Under the pieces are notes generated by a model. It worked only from the letters and a program-made list of their open reading frames with translations. It was not told the origin of the DNA and made no database searches. The position numbers and the translations under genes are program-made. A DNA stretch of 39,654 nt, from assembly GCA_030525455.1 (NCBI GenBank), contig JAUNER010000025.1, forward strand, positions 1 to 39,654, given 5' to 3'. How positions within the stretch are numbered: position 1 is the stretch's first letter; every line of letters starts with the position of its first letter. This document shows positions 22,768 to 31,497 of this stretch, piece by piece. The stretch comes from Akkermansia sp. GTDB taxonomy: Bacteria > Verrucomicrobiota > Verrucomicrobiia > Verrucomicrobiales > Akkermansiaceae.

Positions 22768-24327
22768 TTAGTGACTGGGTTTAAGTTTTTTTCTAAATAA
22801 AGCTCCAGTCATAAATGTGACAATAGTACCGACAGTAACTCTCCATGGGAAAGCGATATCCGGTATTTGATTTGCAATTATCTCAGGCAATGGGATAAGC
22901 CCGGTGAGGAACGCAATAGAAAGAAAGCCTGCACACATAGCAATGACATTCCCGCAATCACTCCCCCGTGTTTTCGTTAACATACCTAGTAAGAATACCC
23001 CTAGGAGCGACCCGTAAGTATACCCGAAAATACCCAAGGCAATTTGAATAATACGCACATCCGGATGATGAACAACATACCATGCCGTAATTGCCCCCAC
23101 GATAATGAGCAAGATGGAAAATAAAGCTGTGCCCCAACGAACAGCCGAAAGAAGCTGGCGGTCAGAGGCATTTGGTTTAAATACATCTTGGTACCAATCT
23201 CGGACAGCAGTTGTAGCTAGTGAATTAAGTGCCGTAGAAAGTGAGCCCATGGCCGTAGCTAATAAGCCGGCAATAAGCAAACCGCGTATGCCACCGGGAA
23301 GCTCGTGGATAATAAAATAGGGGAATACGTGAAGTTTGGGAGTATCGGCTGGTAATGCCCCCGGATTTGTCTGATAGAAAACAAATAATAGAATGCCCGT
23401 AAATAAAAATAAAAGCACGATAGGTAAATCCATCAAGCCGGAAAGAATAACTGCTTTAGTGCCGGAGCTACTATCTTTAGCCGCCAGCATTCGCTGAACC
23501 ATATCTTGGTCTGTGCCGTGCGTGGCCATGGTGATAAATGTAGAGCCGAGGAAGGCAGCCCAGATAGTGTACTCAGAGCTGATGATATGAAAGAGGTTTT
23601 GCATAAAGCCACCATCGCAGCCACCGATGGAAAAGAAAGCCCAATCATTTGCCTCTTGCATGGTATTGTTAATCGTTGCCCACCCTCCCGGGATGTTTGA
23701 AAAAATAATCCATAGTGCAGAGACAATGGATAATCCTAGGATAAGTGCCTGTAGAACATCCGTCCAGACAACCGCTTTCAGCCCACCAATAGCTGTATAA
23801 ATCGTAGTAGCCACAGAAATGAGAACTAGGGCGGCAATGTAGAGAAGCACAACTTCATCTTTTTCAGCTGTTGTTCCTGTTATAAATTGCCAAGCAATGA
23901 CGAGTAATATGCCGGCGAAGTAAAGACGAGTGCCGCTGGCAAGAACTCGACTGATGAGGAAAACCATAGAAGCCGTACGGCGAGTCAGTAAGCCGAAGCG
24001 TTTTTCGAGGTATTCGTAAATGGAAACAACTTTGTACTCATAGTAGGGTTTGAGAAATAATTTACCAACGATGATACGACCGAGAATAGTACCTATACAA
24101 AGCTGTGCATAAGTGAAATTTCTCGTATGAAACCCTTCGCCCGGAGCTCCAAGGAACGTGGCGGCACTAATTTCTGCCGCAAGGATAGAAGCTAATATAG
24201 CCCACCATGGTAAAGAGCGATTCCCTAGGGCGTAATCTGTAAGCGATTGTTGCTTGCGACCAGCGTACAGACCGATACCGAATATAGCGAGGAAGTAAAA
24301 AACAATGACAACGATATCTGTGGTCAT
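22768..24327 (-). CDS. Sodium:solute symporter (SSS family)
   Basis: A 519-residue inner-membrane carrier with about 13 hydrophobic helices, the LeuT-fold size and order of the SSS family that couples sodium entry to uptake of sugars, amino acids or vitamins. Visible features are the N-terminal YALGNRSLPWWAILASILA, GLKAVVWTDVLQALILG (the family signature region) and ATHGTDQDMVQRMLAA. The substrate cannot be told. It stands alone between a hairpin downstream of pyrG and its own hairpin, so it is probably monocistronic. Confidence 0.88.
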   Translation of the reverse strand: MTTDIVVIVFYFLAIFGIGLYAGRKQQSLTDYALGNRSLPWWAILASILAAEISAATFLGAPGEGFHTRNFTYAQLCIGTILGRIIVGKLFLKPYYEYKVVSIYEYLEKRFGLLTRRTASMVFLISRVLASGTRLYFAGILLVIAWQFITGTTAEKDEVVLLYIAALVLISVATTIYTAIGGLKAVVWTDVLQALILGLSIVSALWIIFSNIPGGWATINNTMQEANDWAFFSIGGCDGGFMQNLFHIISSEYTIWAAFLGSTFITMATHGTDQDMVQRMLAAKDSSSGTKAVILSGLMDLPIVLLFLFTGILLFVFYQTNPGALPADTPKLHVFPYFIIHELPGGIRGLLIAGLLATAMGSLSTALNSLATTAVRDWYQDVFKPNASDRQLLSAVRWGTALFSILLIIVGAITAWYVVHHPDVRIIQIALGIFGYTYGSLLGVFLLGMLTKTRGSDCGNVIAMCAGFLSIAFLTGLIPLPEIIANQIPDIAFPWRVTVGTIVTFMTGALFRKKLKPSH

Positions 24328-24343
24328 AAGGCGAGTAAATAAA

Positions 24344-24381
24344 GCGGCTCCCGCGGAAGATTGCCTATCCGTGGAAGCCGC
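24344..24381 (-). terminator. Terminator-like hairpin after pyrG
   Basis: On the minus strand gcggcttccacgga pairs imperfectly with tccgcgggagccgc and is followed by tttattta, just past the pyrG stop. Mismatches and a short T tract lower certainty. Confidence 0.55.
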
Positions 24382-24403
24382 AATAGTGAGATTTTAGGTT
24401 AGT

Positions 24404-26011
24404 TTAGTTGTGACCCTTATATTTCAAAGCGGCTGCCACTAATCCGGAGAATAGAGGGTGTGCTCTGTTTGGAGCAGACTGGAATTCAGGATGATATTGA
24501 CAAGCGATAAAGAATGGATGGTCTTTGATTTCAACGACTTCTACCAATCCTGTTTCGTCATTGACAGCACTAATTGTAAGCCCTGCTTCTTCTAATTGTG
24601 TGCGGTAGGCAGGGTTAAATTCAAAGCGATGGCGGTGACGTTCGCTAATGCTTTCTTTCCCATATAGTTGATAAGCGAGTGTATCTGGCTTAATAAGAGC
24701 TGTGTAAGCACCAAGGCGCATGGTAGCCCCCATGTTTTTAATGTCTTTTTGTTCTTCTTGGAGACAAATAACCGGATAGTTTGAGCTCTTATTGAACTCA
24801 GTTGAATTAGCATCAGTCATGCCACAGATATGGCGAGCATATTCAATAACAGCTACTTGCATACCAAGGCAGATGCCCATGAAAGGAATGCCCTTTTCGC
24901 GAGCGTACTTAACTGCCTGAATCTTACCTTCGATGCCACGGTCGCCAAAGCCACCAGGGACTAAGATGCCATCAACAGAACCAATGAGGGCTTCTGCTCC
25001 TTTTTCTTCGATTTCTTCTGCATCAACTCGTAGAATTTCAACGCGAGAATCATTCTCTGCCCCGGCATGTGTAAATGATTCGTAGATGGATTTATAGGCG
25101 TCTTGTAGAGCAATGTATTTACCAACAACCGCAATTTTTACAGAATGACTGGGATTGATGACGCGACCAACATAGCGTTGCCAATCTGATAGATTGGGGG
25201 CCGGTACATTAAGACCGAGACGCTTGGTGACAATGCGGTCAATTTTATCCTGGCTAAGGTCAAGCGGGCATTCGTAGATGGTGTTCTTAACGTCGCGGAA
25301 TGCAATAACATTACTTGCTTCGACATTACAGAACATCGCAATTTTGCGACGTTCTTCTTCACTCATATCGTATTCTGTACGACAGATGATGACATCCGGC
25401 TGAATACCAATTTCACGGAGTTTGGCCACAGATTGCTGAGTGGGCTTTGTCTTCATTTCGCCTGCGGCTTTGATGAAGGGCAATAAGGTGACGTGAATAA
25501 AGCAAACGTTATCGCGACCTACTTCGAGAGCAAATTGACGAAGAGCTTCTAGGAAAATGTGCCCCTCCATGTCGCCGACAGTACCACCAATTTCTGTAAT
25601 GATGACGTCTACATCAGATTTCTTTGTAACATCATAGAGACGGTTTTTAATCTCGTCAGTAACGTGAGGAATGTACTGAACCGTCTTCCCTAGGTAATCA
25701 CCACGACGTTCCTTGCGGAGAACATTTTCAAAAACCTGACCGGATGTTAGGTTGTTTAATCGGGTGAGACTGCAATGAACAAATCTTTCGTAGTGACCTA
25801 AGTCCAAGTCCGTTTCTGCACCGTCATTTAAGACGTATACTTCGCCGTGCTGGAATGGGCTCATGGTTCCCGGGTCAACGTTCAAGTATGGGTCAAACTT
25901 TTGGAGGGTGATTTTGAGTCCACAACGTTCGAGCAATGTGCCGATAGATGCGGCGGCCAGCCCTTTACCTAGAGATGATACAACACCACCTGTAACAAAA
26001 ATGTACTTCAT
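24404..26011 (-). CDS. pyrG: CTP synthase
   Basis: PyrG aminates UTP to CTP with glutamine. The 535-residue protein has the synthetase domain (MKYIFVTGGVVSSLGKGLAA with the nucleotide-binding loop, and the EIGGTVGDMEG motif) and the class I glutamine amidotransferase domain with nucleophile Cys in FMGICLGMQ and the HPEFQ His/Glu pair near the end. It starts 7 bp after kdsB, which consumes CTP to activate Kdo, so the pair forms a sensible operon. Confidence 0.97.
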   Translation of the reverse strand: MKYIFVTGGVVSSLGKGLAAASIGTLLERCGLKITLQKFDPYLNVDPGTMSPFQHGEVYVLNDGAETDLDLGHYERFVHCSLTRLNNLTSGQVFENVLRKERRGDYLGKTVQYIPHVTDEIKNRLYDVTKKSDVDVIITEIGGTVGDMEGHIFLEALRQFALEVGRDNVCFIHVTLLPFIKAAGEMKTKPTQQSVAKLREIGIQPDVIICRTEYDMSEEERRKIAMFCNVEASNVIAFRDVKNTIYECPLDLSQDKIDRIVTKRLGLNVPAPNLSDWQRYVGRVINPSHSVKIAVVGKYIALQDAYKSIYESFTHAGAENDSRVEILRVDAEEIEEKGAEALIGSVDGILVPGGFGDRGIEGKIQAVKYAREKGIPFMGICLGMQVAVIEYARHICGMTDANSTEFNKSSNYPVICLQEEQKDIKNMGATMRLGAYTALIKPDTLAYQLYGKESISERHRHRFEFNPAYRTQLEEAGLTISAVNDETGLVEVVEIKDHPFFIACQYHPEFQSAPNRAHPLFSGLVAAALKYKGHN

Positions 26012-26018
26012 GGTTTTA

Positions 26019-26777
26019 TTAGTTGTTATTGAGTTCTTTTTGTAAAATTTCTTCGACTTGTGCGGCTTGCTCCGGAGTATCGACGCCGATGCTTACATGG
26101 TCGGTTAAGATGACCTTGATGCGAGCTCCATTTTCTAAGGCACGAAGTTGTTCGAGAGACTCTGTTTGCTCATGTGGCGTAGGAGCCCAATTGACATAAT
26201 TTTCTAAGAAATCGCGGCGATATGCATAAATTCCCAAATGCCGGAGAGCCGGGGTGATTCGTGGATTTCTGGCATAGGGGATAACAGAGCGAGAGAAGTA
26301 AAGAGCATCGCCTGTGAGAGTAAGTGCCACCTTGACGATGTTTGGGTTTTCTAAATCATCCGGGTCACTTATAGGGCATGCAACAGTAGACATTGAGATG
26401 CCGGAGTCTGAAACAAGAGCCTCTGCCAAACGGTCAATAAGAGCCGGGTCGATGAGCGGTTCATCCCCTTGAATGTTGATGACGTGTGTCGCATTGGGGA
26501 AAGATTGGACGGCTTCGGCCAATCTGTCACTACCGCTCGGATGGTCAGGTGATGTCATAATGGCTTTTGCACCAAAGGCTACTGCGGCATCGTAGATGCG
26601 TTGGTCATCTGTGGCGATTGCTATATCATTCAATTTTGAGCAACGGGAGACTCGTTCCCAAACGTGTTGAACAAGTGGCTTACCGGCAATCATGTGAAGT
26701 GGTTTGCCAGGAAAGCGGGATGACCCCCAACGGGATGGGATGAGTCCGACAATGTATTGATGAGACGTTGCAGGCAT
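26019..26777 (-). CDS. kdsB: 3-deoxy-manno-octulosonate cytidylyltransferase
   Basis: KdsB couples Kdo to CTP giving CMP-Kdo for lipopolysaccharide core synthesis in the cytoplasm. The 252-residue length is normal. Motifs include GLIPSRWGSSRFPGKPL (nucleotide loop), VINIQGDEPLIDP (metal-binding Asp), and HLGIYAYRRDFL. Its presence shows a Gram-negative envelope with Kdo. It is the first gene of the kdsB-pyrG pair. Confidence 0.96.
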   Translation of the reverse strand: MPATSHQYIVGLIPSRWGSSRFPGKPLHMIAGKPLVQHVWERVSRCSKLNDIAIATDDQRIYDAAVAFGAKAIMTSPDHPSGSDRLAEAVQSFPNATHVINIQGDEPLIDPALIDRLAEALVSDSGISMSTVACPISDPDDLENPNIVKVALTLTGDALYFSRSVIPYARNPRITPALRHLGIYAYRRDFLENYVNWAPTPHEQTESLEQLRALENGARIKVILTDHVSIGVDTPEQAAQVEEILQKELNNN

Positions 26778-26795
26778 GAGATAAATAATCGCTTC

Positions 26796-26858
26796 CGAAC
26801 ATTACCAATTCTGCGTTCCTAAGTCCAGCCCCAAGCATTAGGAATGTTCGATTTTTTT
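26796..26858. other. Overlapping inverted repeats between kdsB and the porin-like gene
   Basis: cgaacatt (26796-26803) is complementary to aatgttcg (26843-26850), and ttcctaa (26816-26822) to ttaggaa (26838-26844), followed by seven T on the plus strand. It lies in a 212-bp divergent gap, so it may be an operator for both genes or a terminator of a transcript I cannot see. Confidence 0.35.
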
Positions 26859-26989
26859 GTGTTTTTGTTGGTAAGAGAAAGAAGCTACCCTAGAGAGCAC
26901 AATGATGGGAGGTGGTAAAAAATGGTCGCTTGATTAATTTTTATAAACTAAGTATTGACCAAGTGTTTAGCTGTGATACTTTAGCCCGC

Positions 26990-27988
26990 ATGAAAAATTT
27001 ATTAGGAATATATGTATTTGGTTTGGCAGGGATTAGTATGTCTGCTTTTGGGGCTGTGGGGGAATATAACGAAGCAACAAATACATATCATCAGTCTGAT
27101 TATTCTGACTTATATGATGATGAATACCAGAGTGAGCTTTCTTACTCAGAATCTGAAGTAAGTACATTAAGCTCCTCAGATAGTAAGGGGAAAATACCAT
27201 TGTTGTCACAGACTTATTATGAATACATGGGTGGGATGGATTGTCGTGAAGGAGTGGGGGATATAGATGTGCAACAGTGGATGCTTGATGTGAATTTATG
27301 GAAAGCAACATTAGGCGGCTGGGAAGTATCTGCTACAAGTTCATTTCGTGCCAGTTGGTTTAATGGCGAGGGGGCGGAAAATTTAGATATTGATAGATTA
27401 TACACGATTTGGTTGCAGGCAAATGCCTCATGCCGAGTTTGGAATAAAACCAAATTAATGCTTGGATTAACTCCACAGGTTTCCACAGACTTTGACACAT
27501 GGACGCATCATAATATTTATGTAGGGGCGTATGCTATGTTTGCCGGGCAGTTAAATGACAAGGTAAGCTATGGTGTGGGCTTAGCATATTCGCCACAGTA
27601 TGGGAGTTTTTCATTTTTACCGGCAGGGTATTTTGATTGGGATACAGGTAATAATTGGCATTTGAGATTAAAAGGTTCTCGTCTATCCTATACTCAGCAC
27701 ATAGGTGGATTTCAATGGGGGCCATTTTTTTCTGTTGAGTCCGGCACATGGACGGTGAAGCATTCACGTAGAGTTCGTCAATTTCAATGGTTATCATGTG
27801 TGGCTGGCGTAGGCGTAGATTGTTCACTTGGAAACTGGCGTGGGTATCAGCCAAGACTGATGGCAGATTTAGGATTTACTTTCGCAAATTCCGGTACGAT
27901 AAGAACAAGTAATGGTAATCATGAATTAGAAAGATACCATTACGATCCGGGGCTTTATTTGAGGGTGGGTATGTATTTTAATTTTTAG
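26990..27988 (+). CDS. Outer-membrane beta-barrel protein
   Basis: A 332-residue product. Residues 1-22 are a signal peptide (MKNLLGIYVFGLAGISMSAFGA). Residues 25-70 form an acidic, Tyr/Ser-rich linker. The rest has alternating strands rich in Trp, Tyr and Gly with turns such as GNNWHLRLKGSRLSY, and it ends in the C-terminal aromatic YLRVGMYFNF that the BAM machinery recognises. No ligand can be inferred. ATG 26990 is chosen because an earlier in-frame start at 26912 would place 26 polar residues before the signal peptide. A strong terminator follows. Confidence 0.8.
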   Translation: MKNLLGIYVFGLAGISMSAFGAVGEYNEATNTYHQSDYSDLYDDEYQSELSYSESEVSTLSSSDSKGKIPLLSQTYYEYMGGMDCREGVGDIDVQQWMLDVNLWKATLGGWEVSATSSFRASWFNGEGAENLDIDRLYTIWLQANASCRVWNKTKLMLGLTPQVSTDFDTWTHHNIYVGAYAMFAGQLNDKVSYGVGLAYSPQYGSFSFLPAGYFDWDTGNNWHLRLKGSRLSYTQHIGGFQWGPFFSVESGTWTVKHSRRVRQFQWLSCVAGVGVDCSLGNWRGYQPRLMADLGFTFANSGTIRTSNGNHELERYHYDPGLYLRVGMYFNF

Positions 27989-27996
27989 AAGAAAAC

Positions 27997-28033
27997 CCCC
28001 TTTGGAGCATGAGTCCGAAGGGGATTTTTTTTT
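27997..28033 (+). terminator. Rho-independent terminator
   Basis: Stem cccctttgga / tccgaagggg (one mismatch), 7-base loop, then a run of nine T. It sits between the convergent beta-barrel and parC genes and has an A flank that could also serve the minus strand. Confidence 0.9.
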
Positions 28034-28056
28034 GATGAACAAGTAAAAGGTGAAGA

Positions 28057-30192
28057 TTAGAATAATGAGCCTTGTTCTAATTCAGGAGTTTGTGGTTCTG
28101 TGTGAGGGGTGGGGTTAGTATTTTCCTGTTCCGGAGTCGAAGTTGTTTGGGGCATGATGACGGCAGAGTTTGTCGTTGATTGAGGATTTGACGAATTATC
28201 ATTTGTCTCATCGGTGTCAGATTTAGCAGAGTTGATAATTCTGGAAACGCGTTCTACCGGGTGTTTGGTGATGATATTTCCCTGAGCATTTCGGTTTTTG
28301 ATACGGAGTTCACTAAAGTGATATGGCCGGATAAGGTTGCGAAGACGCAACATAGGTTTCAGGTAAACATTAACACTTAGAGAAGCACTTTCTTCTTCTG
28401 TTTCGTGAACAGAGAAGTGGAAGATGCGAGTTCCTTTAGTTTCTTGGGTAAGGGGGTATTCTTTATCGCGAGTAAAACCACCAATGCGGAAGCGTTTAGC
28501 ATAAACGTATCCTTCTTTGCCATCGCGATAGACAAGGTTAAAAATAGGGTCTTCGTCTTTTTTGATGGTGGAAATGTACAGGGGATTTTTACCGGCGAAA
28601 AACTTGTCCTGAATTCTTACAATCTTTAGTACGCCGGAGCTATCGACGATAATAACGTCATCAAGCGTAGAACATTTACAGATGGGGTTGCCTTTCTTTA
28701 CACCATATCCGGCGAAGCCTTCGTCGTCTATGTAGAGGGTTTCCGTAGCGGCTGCGACTTGGGCTCTGTCCACAGAATTAAAGGATGAGATTTCTGTTTT
28801 TCTGGGGAAGTTCGCTCCGTATTTTTTGCGTAGTGATTCAAACCAACGAATAGTGAATTTTGTGAGTTGGTTCAGATTCTTTTGTGTTTGTTCGATTTCC
28901 GCTTCTAATTGCTTAATGTGGTTATCTGCCTTAAACGCATCGTATTTAGAAATTCGTTTGATTTTAATTTCTGTCAGTCGAATTAAGTCATCACGTGTGA
29001 TGGGGGCTTTTAGCAAATGAGCATAGGGCTGAAGTTCCTGCTCGATGGTGGATAGCACTTCTTCCCATGTTTCAGCATTTTCAATGGACAAATAGATGCG
29101 GTTTTCGATAAAGATTTTTTCTAGACTTGCCTGATGCCATGACTCGCTTAGCTCATGTAAGCGAATTTCTTGTTCTTGGCGTAAAATTTCTTTTGTTGAA
29201 TCTGTGTTGTGACGTAAAATGTCACATACTCGCATGAATTTTGGTTTATCATTTACAATGACACAAGCATTTGGGGAAATACTTACTTCGCATGACGAGA
29301 AGGCGAATAAGGCTTTTTTGGTTTGTTCGGGGTCTGCTCCGGCCGGGAGGTGGACGAGGATGTCAACGTGTTGAGCTGTATTATCCTCTAAGCGGGCAAT
29401 TTTAATTTTCCCTTTTTCTGCGGCAGATACAATAGAGTCCATAAGTATTTCTGTCGTCACACCAAAGGGAATTTCTGTAATACGTAGGAGTTTTTTGCTT
29501 TCTGTTTCAATGCGGGCTCGGATACGAACTCTGCCGGTACCGCGTTCGCCGTCACGATAATTGGTGGCATCCATGATACCCCCGGTTGGGAAGTCCGGTA
29601 ATAGCTGAAAATCCTGACCACGGAGGTGAGCAATGGATGCATCTATTAACTCATTGAAGTTATGTGGTAAAATTTTACTAGATAAACCAACTGCGATGCC
29701 TTCTGCACCCTGAGCTAAAAGAAGAGGGAATTTGACCGGAAGGGTAACAGGTTCTTTGTTTCGTCCATCGTATGAAAGTTGCCACTCTGTGACTTTTGGA
29801 CTAAAAACAATTTCTCTTGCAAAGGGCGTGAATCGAGCTTCGATGTAACGAGATGCCGCTGCTGGGTCGCCTGTTAATATATTTCCCCAGTTGCCTTGTG
29901 TGTCAATGAGTAAGCCTTTTTGCCCAAGCCCTACGAGGGCGTCTGCTATGGAGCGGTCTCCGTGTGGGTGAAATTTCATAGTATCTCCCACAATGTTGGC
30001 AACTTTGTTATACCGACCATCATCTAGGCGATCCATTGCATGTAAAATACGACGTTGTACCGGTTTTAGACCATCGTCGATTTTGGGTACAGCACGCTCT
30101 AAGATGACATAAGAAGCATAATCCAAAAAATAGTCTGCGTACATTCCTTCTACAGACTGATTAGGAGCGGGGGTATGTCCAGATTGAGTCAC
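28057..30192 (-). CDS. parC: DNA topoisomerase IV subunit A (ParC-like)
   Basis: The breakage-reunion subunit of a type IIA topoisomerase, which unlinks daughter chromosomes. The 711-residue protein has the winged-helix region with FHPHGDRSIADALVGLGQ (quinolone-response segment) and the active-site Tyr in AAASRYIEARFTPFA, a coiled-coil section, and a shortened C-terminal beta domain ending in a Ser/Thr/Pro-rich tail. GyrA is usually longer with a GyrA box, which I do not see, so ParC is favoured. It is very like the ParC form found in Bacteroidetes and Verrucomicrobia. Start is GTG 30192; an ATG 16 codons later is possible. No parE is nearby. Confidence 0.88.
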   Translation of the reverse strand: MTQSGHTPAPNQSVEGMYADYFLDYASYVILERAVPKIDDGLKPVQRRILHAMDRLDDGRYNKVANIVGDTMKFHPHGDRSIADALVGLGQKGLLIDTQGNWGNILTGDPAAASRYIEARFTPFAREIVFSPKVTEWQLSYDGRNKEPVTLPVKFPLLLAQGAEGIAVGLSSKILPHNFNELIDASIAHLRGQDFQLLPDFPTGGIMDATNYRDGERGTGRVRIRARIETESKKLLRITEIPFGVTTEILMDSIVSAAEKGKIKIARLEDNTAQHVDILVHLPAGADPEQTKKALFAFSSCEVSISPNACVIVNDKPKFMRVCDILRHNTDSTKEILRQEQEIRLHELSESWHQASLEKIFIENRIYLSIENAETWEEVLSTIEQELQPYAHLLKAPITRDDLIRLTEIKIKRISKYDAFKADNHIKQLEAEIEQTQKNLNQLTKFTIRWFESLRKKYGANFPRKTEISSFNSVDRAQVAAATETLYIDDEGFAGYGVKKGNPICKCSTLDDVIIVDSSGVLKIVRIQDKFFAGKNPLYISTIKKDEDPIFNLVYRDGKEGYVYAKRFRIGGFTRDKEYPLTQETKGTRIFHFSVHETEEESASLSVNVYLKPMLRLRNLIRPYHFSELRIKNRNAQGNIITKHPVERVSRIINSAKSDTDETNDNSSNPQSTTNSAVIMPQTTSTPEQENTNPTPHTEPQTPELEQGSLF

Positions 30193-30235
30193 GGGTTGAT
30201 AGTATAGGATTTTGTTTCTTTGGGCAAGCTCGATT

Positions 30236-30275
30236 CTAAAAAAATACCGAGTTATCTTGAGTAGATAACTCGGTA
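30236..30275 (-). terminator. Rho-independent terminator
   Basis: A 13-bp perfect stem (taccgagttatct / agataactcggta) with a 5-base loop. On the minus strand a T run follows, ending the small HTH gene before parC. Confidence 0.9.
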
Positions 30276-30309
30276 GAGAAAATTTAGATGAGTATTAATC
30301 CTCTATGGT

Positions 30310-30678
30310 TTATTTGAAAATTTTGGCTTGCAAGCGAGCAAGTTCGTTACGCATGGAGGCGAGACGGTCGACCTGTGCTTGAAGTGTGGCAATTTCTTCC
30401 ATTAAAGTTGCCATACGACGAAGGTCTTTCGGGTCAACTTTGGGAAGTGGTGCAGGTTTTACTTTATCGATGAGGCCGGAGCGACGAAGTACTTTTTCAG
30501 TAGTGGCTTTGCGAACCCATGCATTTAAAGTGGGAATAGATACACCAAATTCTTTAGAAGCAGTTTGCCAAGCATATTTTTTTCTCTTGGCTTTCAGCTT
30601 AAGGATGAATTCAACTGCGGCTTGCTTCTCTGCAGCAGAGAGGCGCTTCTTTATTTGTTTTTCTGGTTTGTTATCCAT
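30310..30678 (-). CDS. Small HTH protein with C-terminal coiled coil
   Basis: A 122-residue basic protein. Residues about 10-60 form a helical DNA-binding unit with the helix-turn-helix WQTASKEFGVSIPTLNAWVRKA, as in transposase-like or Trp-repressor-fold domains. A Pro/Lys linker follows, then a leucine-rich coiled coil (MATLMEEIATLQAQVDRLASMRNELARLQAKIF) for oligomerisation. No transposase catalytic domain or insertion-sequence ends are seen, so it is a regulator or nucleoid-type protein rather than a mobile element. ATG 30678 is preferred over 30696 because it removes a hydrophobic MFISFA start. Flanked by terminators, so monocistronic. Confidence 0.7.
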   Translation of the reverse strand: MDNKPEKQIKKRLSAAEKQAAVEFILKLKAKRKKYAWQTASKEFGVSIPTLNAWVRKATTEKVLRRSGLIDKVKPAPLPKVDPKDLRRMATLMEEIATLQAQVDRLASMRNELARLQAKIFK

Positions 30679-30822
30679 GGCAAAGGAAATGAACATTCTT
30701 TTTTTATCAAAAAATGATGAGAGTACAAGTTAAAATTTCATCATTTCGTGAAAAAGCCTAATTTTATAGTATGTTATCAATGCATATTAGATACATATTG
30801 GAAAATAGTCAAAAAAATATGC

Positions 30823-30855
30823 AAAAAAAAGAAGCACCTCAATAGTGAGGTGCTT
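30823..30855 (-). terminator. Terminator of tRNA-Leu
   Basis: Stem aagcacctca / tgaggtgctt (10 bp, 4-base loop). On the minus strand it is followed by eight T, 12 bases after the tRNA 3' end. Confidence 0.9.
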
Positions 30856-30866
30856 TAGAAAAGTGA

Positions 30867-30951
30867 TGGTACGCCTGGCAGGAGTCGAACCTGTACATCC
30901 GAAGATACTAGATCCTAAGTCTAGCGCGTCTACCAATTTCGCCACAGGCGC
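30867..30951 (-). tRNA. tRNA-Leu (anticodon UAG)
   Basis: The minus strand folds as a class II tRNA: acceptor GCGCCTG pairs with CAGGCGT (one G-T), the D arm contains AATTGGTAGACGCG, the anticodon stem CTAGA/TCTAG encloses CTTAGGA with anticodon TAG, a long variable arm TATCTTCGGATGT follows, and the T arm reads CAGGTTCGACTCCTG. The 3' CCA is encoded (30867-30869). It would read CUA and CUG leucine codons. Confidence 0.96.
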
Positions 30952-30970
30952 ACATGAATGCGATAGAGGG

Positions 30971-30998
30971 AATCTAGCTAAATTTTTGTGGAGTGCAA
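30971..30998 (-). promoter_or_regulatory. Possible tRNA-Leu promoter
   Basis: On the minus strand TTGCAC and TAGATT are 16 bp apart and end 19 bp before the tRNA 5' end. Confidence 0.4.
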
Positions 30999-31023
30999 GA
31001 AGAATTCGTGACAGTAAAGAGAA

Positions 31024-31449
31024 TTAGCGAATGAATATGTCAGTCGGGAATGGCCAAAGCTTTAGAATGAGGAAGTTAAGCATGCCTATGGAAAGAGCAA
31101 TGCAAATGCTGACTTTAGGAGAAAGAGCCGTGGATTTTTTTAAAATGTAAATAATGAAAGAGTGAATAAGGGCAGAAAGTCCTAGAGACCACCAAAAAAA
31201 AGGAAGCCCGGTAAGGGAGAAGACCGCTGCTAACGGATATGCAAAAGCGAGGAAAACCTTCATAATGGCACTCCATTCCTCGCCGCGAATCATTTGAATT
31301 TGTTCTGCCATAAGCGACAAATAAAGGCACGATGGTACGATGACACAGAGGCAAAGAGAAATGATGCCTTTTTTTGCATAGCGTTCTTCCTGCGTGGGGA
31401 TGTACATGATGTTTGTATTTTGCTGGAATTCGTGGGGATTGTCAAACAT
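31024..31449 (-). CDS. Small membrane protein of unknown function
   Basis: A 141-residue protein: a polar, Asn/Gln-containing head (about 28 residues) and four hydrophobic segments near 29-48, 62-82, 84-104 and 112-132. I recognise no family, though the layout of a short disordered head before a small helical bundle is common in uncharacterised verrucomicrobial proteins. Its start is 48 bp from the divergent uvrB start. A second ATG (31407) would drop 14 residues of the head. Confidence 0.65.
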   Translation of the reverse strand: MFDNPHEFQQNTNIMYIPTQEERYAKKGIISLCLCVIVPSCLYLSLMAEQIQMIRGEEWSAIMKVFLAFAYPLAAVFSLTGLPFFWWSLGLSALIHSFIIYILKKSTALSPKVSICIALSIGMLNFLILKLWPFPTDIFIR

Positions 31450-31478
31450 TGTCCTAGTCTATATGCTGTAAATAGGGT
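31449..31478 (+). promoter_or_regulatory. Possible uvrB promoter
   Basis: TTGTCC (31449-31454) and TAGGGT (31473-31478) are 18 bp apart and end 19 bp before the uvrB ATG. The match is weak. Confidence 0.3.
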
Positions 31479-31497
31479 ACTATCTCGTCGTAGATTA

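Noticed and set aside
26820..26860. Terminator for a plus-strand gene upstream of the beta-barrel gene
   Set aside because: The hairpin and T run are there, but the only gene on that side is kdsB on the opposite strand, so no transcript is known that it would end.
30310..30678. Insertion sequence
   Set aside because: Only a transposase-like HTH is present. No catalytic gene, terminal inverted repeats or target duplication were found.
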